From the NCBI GenBank assembly GCA_945867285.1, contig CAMBHX010000076.1, positions 1 through 7,755 of the forward strand: a DNA stretch of 7,755 nucleotides, written 5' to 3'. Both the position numbers and the translations under genes were made by a program. This stretch comes from Sulfuricurvum sp. IAE1 (lineage in GTDB: Bacteria > Campylobacterota > Campylobacteria > Campylobacterales > Sulfurimonadaceae). How positions within the stretch are numbered: the stretch's first letter is position 1; every line of letters begins with the position of its first letter. The notes beneath the pieces were generated by a model. The model was given only the letters and a program-made list of their open reading frames with translations, ran no database searches and was not told the origin of the DNA. This document shows positions 5,935-7,755 of this stretch, in pieces.

Positions 5935-7593
5935 TTATTTGTTAAATTTATCTTTAATCAAATCACCAAGACTATTACTTTCATCATCATTGATTTGTCG
6001 TAACATCTCTTGGTCTTTAATACGCTCCAGCTTACTCACTGAAAGACGGATACGATCACGTTTAGCATCAATCACCAAAATAACGGCTTCGATCACTTGT
6101 CCTATCGTGAGTTCTTCAGGTGTGACAGGAGTAAGATCTTCATTTCGTATCAGCGCATCCACACCACCTTCAAGTGATACAAATACACCAAAGTCTTTAA
6201 TATCACGTACCGTTGCACTGACAACTTCATTCATTTTGTGAGTTGTTGCAAATACATCAATCGGACTCTCTTCAAGAGCTTTACGATTAAGAGAGATTTT
6301 TTCATCTTCAGTATTAATCTTTGCAATCTTCACTTCAATCTCTTCACCAATCTTGAGTGCTTCTTTACATTTAGCGTTTTTATCCCATGAAAGATCTTGG
6401 TTATGAAGCAATCCCTCTACTCCAGCAACACGAACAAAGGCACCAAAATCAGTCAATGACGTTACTGTTCCAGTAAGGATATCACCCTCACGGCATTTTT
6501 TCAAAAACTCTTCAAAAGGTTTTGCCAAAAGACGCTTATACGAAACACGTAGCTTATGTGTATCGGAATTAATCTCGATCACTTCAACATCAATTTCTTG
6601 ACCCAACGTCAAATAATCTTTAGGATGTTTAATGTTTTTGTCCCATGTGATTTCAGAAACATGTAAAAAGCCCTCAATATCATTCCCCAAATCAACAAAA
6701 ACACCATATGGCTCAATATTACTAACAGTTACTGTAATGGTATCGCCCTCTTCAAGTGCCTCCTCTACCTCTTTCCATGGATCCGACTGAACCGCTTTGA
6801 TCGAGAGTGAAAGATGACGTTTTTCTTTATCGTAGCCAATAGCCTTAACAGTAACTACATCACCCTCTTTGTAGAGTTTTGATGGGTTTACTGGACCTTT
6901 GTAGCTGATCTCATTGTAATGAACTAAACCATCCATTCCACCGACATCAACAAACATACCATAGCTTGTAATTTTTTTAACAGACCCGGTAATAAGTTTG
7001 CCCTCTTCCATGAGTGCATCAACCACTTCTTTTTTACGCTTACGCTCATCATTGAAAAGTTTACGACGTGATACAACGATAGACGCCTCAGCAGGATCTA
7101 CTTTGACTACTTGTGCTTTAACAGTCTTTCCAACGACTTGATCCGTATCTTTGAATGCTGCAAGTGAACGTGGCATAAAGAAATGGACATCATCCGCTTC
7201 AAGTAAATATCCACCTTTATTTTTCTTGGTTACCAATGCTTCGATAACAACTGATTCAAAGTCTTCTTTATGAAGATTGATAAACGCCAATGTCTTTTCT
7301 TGCTCTAGTACTTTTTTGTACGAAATTTTTGGACGCTCATTATAATGCCCAATAACCATAACAGTGATTTTATCACCAACGTTAAAAAGAAGATTTCCTG
7401 ACGCATCACGAATCTCATCGAGTGGCAAAATCCCCTCAAGCTTTTCACCAACACCCACTAGCGCACGATTATCACTCTCTTGAATCTCTACGACTTCACC
7501 TTCTGTAATGCGTGTGGATTCTTGCTCTTTGAACGATGCCTCCAACATTTCAGCAAAATTTTCTTCTTCATACGCTTCGTTATCGAACGCCAT
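5935..7593 (-). CDS. rpsA: 30S ribosomal protein S1
   Basis: This 552-residue protein is close to the 557 residues of E. coli S1, which binds mRNA on the small ribosomal subunit and promotes initiation on structured or weak leaders. Six S1 (OB-fold) domains can be followed: about 28-94, 110-177, 197-266, 281-352, 368-437 and 453-522. Domains 3-6 carry the clear YGxFVD/FGAFV and GLVH/GFLH core motifs, such as SYGMFVDVGGMDGLVH and DFGAFVRVAGVEGLLH. Domains 1 and 2 are more divergent, as usual for the ribosome-anchoring domains. An acidic N-terminus precedes domain 1, and a charged tail follows domain 6. The ATG has an AAGGGA site 5 bases upstream and a short leader from a clear promoter. It is the first gene of the operon with the unknown membrane protein and serA. 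Confidence 0.97.
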   Translation of the reverse strand: MAFDNEAYEEENFAEMLEASFKEQESTRITEGEVVEIQESDNRALVGVGEKLEGILPLDEIRDASGNLLFNVGDKITVMVIGHYNERPKISYKKVLEQEKTLAFINLHKEDFESVVIEALVTKKNKGGYLLEADDVHFFMPRSLAAFKDTDQVVGKTVKAQVVKVDPAEASIVVSRRKLFNDERKRKKEVVDALMEEGKLITGSVKKITSYGMFVDVGGMDGLVHYNEISYKGPVNPSKLYKEGDVVTVKAIGYDKEKRHLSLSIKAVQSDPWKEVEEALEEGDTITVTVSNIEPYGVFVDLGNDIEGFLHVSEITWDKNIKHPKDYLTLGQEIDVEVIEINSDTHKLRVSYKRLLAKPFEEFLKKCREGDILTGTVTSLTDFGAFVRVAGVEGLLHNQDLSWDKNAKCKEALKIGEEIEVKIAKINTEDEKISLNRKALEESPIDVFATTHKMNEVVSATVRDIKDFGVFVSLEGGVDALIRNEDLTPVTPEELTIGQVIEAVILVIDAKRDRIRLSVSKLERIKDQEMLRQINDDESNSLGDLIKDKFNK

Positions 7594-7598
7594 GCCTA

Positions 7599-7604
7599 TC
7601 CCTT
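7599..7604 (-). promoter_or_regulatory. Shine-Dalgarno of rpsA
   Basis: AAGGGA on the - strand lies 5 bases before the rpsA ATG, confirming that start. The leader between the -10 box and the ATG is too short for a large structured autoregulatory element. Confidence 0.65.
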
Positions 7605-7622
7605 GTAACTAAAAATTGGCTT

Positions 7623-7651
7623 ATTATAGCGTAAAAATACTTGATTTTAGC
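7623..7651 (-). promoter_or_regulatory. Sigma70-type promoter of the rpsA operon
   Basis: On the - strand a perfect TATAAT (7623-7628) lies 29 bases before the rpsA ATG, giving an estimated leader of about 22 bases. There is no good -35 box; GCTAAA (7646-7651) is at the right distance but poor. A run of five T (7633-7637) lies 4 bases before the -10, the pattern known for Campylobacter/Helicobacter sigma70 promoters, which rely on T-rich stretches instead of a -35 element. The upstream part reaches the tandem stop codons of the preceding gene. Confidence 0.7.
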
Positions 7652-7653
7652 TA

Positions 7654-7755
7654 TTACTCTTCTTTTTTATTTCGGATAAACTCTATAAAAAAGATTCCAA
7701 AAATACCAATGATAAGTGATGTCACCATAGATACGACTACGATAAGACCACGCTT
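7654..7755 (-). CDS. C-terminal end of a membrane protein, Wzz/chain-length-determinant-like (partial)
   Basis: The - strand frame entering at base 7755 stays open for 33 codons and ends in TAA, directly followed by TAG (7651-7653). The visible chain begins KRGLIVVVS, runs through a long hydrophobic segment of about 22 residues (LIVVV to IFFI) and ends with a short charged tail, FIRNKKEE. A basic K-R followed by a hydrophobic helix and a short cytoplasmic tail is how Wzz/GumC-type polysaccharide chain-length regulators end, where TM2 follows a P-K-R stretch. With so little sequence this is a resemblance only; another protein with a C-terminal anchor is possible. The gene precedes rpsA by 60 bases on the same strand, but rpsA has its own promoter. 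Confidence 0.68.
   Translation of the reverse strand, partial: KRGLIVVVSMVTSLIIGIFGIFFIEFIRNKKEE

Noticed and set aside
5870..6241. A 123-codon + strand open frame across the rpsA/unknown gene junction
   Set aside because: It is antisense to S1 domain 6 and to the start of the unknown gene. Ser/Thr/Ile-rich translation is typical of an antisense shadow.
1..7755. tRNA, CRISPR array, insertion sequence or phage elements
   Set aside because: No cloverleaf-like segment, regularly spaced repeat, transposase or integrase motif was seen; nearly all of the window is taken up by ordinary protein genes.

Overview
The window looks like chromosomal DNA of a Campylobacterota (epsilonproteobacterial) bacterium, most like the Sulfurimonas/Sulfuricurvum group. 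This rests on the AT-rich but not extreme composition, the rpsA-serA neighbourhood, the FapA (DUF342) type, and an rpsA promoter with a T-run before a perfect -10 box. The genus is inference from protein character, not from a search.

The left half (1-3783) is transcribed on the + strand. It begins inside the N-terminal half of an RND-family inner-membrane efflux permease, entering just before TM5. That frame stops in the cytoplasmic linker after TM6. A second ORF starts one base into the same stop codon (TAATG), behind its own GAGG Shine-Dalgarno, and encodes the complete C-terminal half (TM7 to TM12 plus the second periplasmic loop). The pump is therefore apparently made as two polypeptides. 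Nineteen bases later a TTG-started gene encodes a 597-residue FapA-type polymer-forming protein, probably in the same operon.

The right half (3862-7755) is on the - strand and converges on the first. Reading in the direction of transcription from the right edge, it holds the last 33 codons of a membrane protein resembling the C-terminal anchor of Wzz-type chain-length regulators. Then come a good sigma70-like promoter, rpsA (ribosomal protein S1, six S1 domains), an uncharacterised 158-residue protein with one N-terminal membrane segment, and serA (D-3-phosphoglycerate dehydrogenase, long form with ASB and ACT domains). The three genes rpsA, the unknown and serA are separated by only 3 bases each, so they almost certainly form one translationally coupled operon that joins ribosome function to serine synthesis.

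The 78-base convergent gap (3784-3861) holds two inverted repeats that may end transcription from both sides, though neither is a textbook intrinsic terminator. I saw no tRNA, rRNA, CRISPR array, insertion sequence or phage signature. The most notable points are the split RND pump and the unknown coupled gene inside the rpsA-serA operon.
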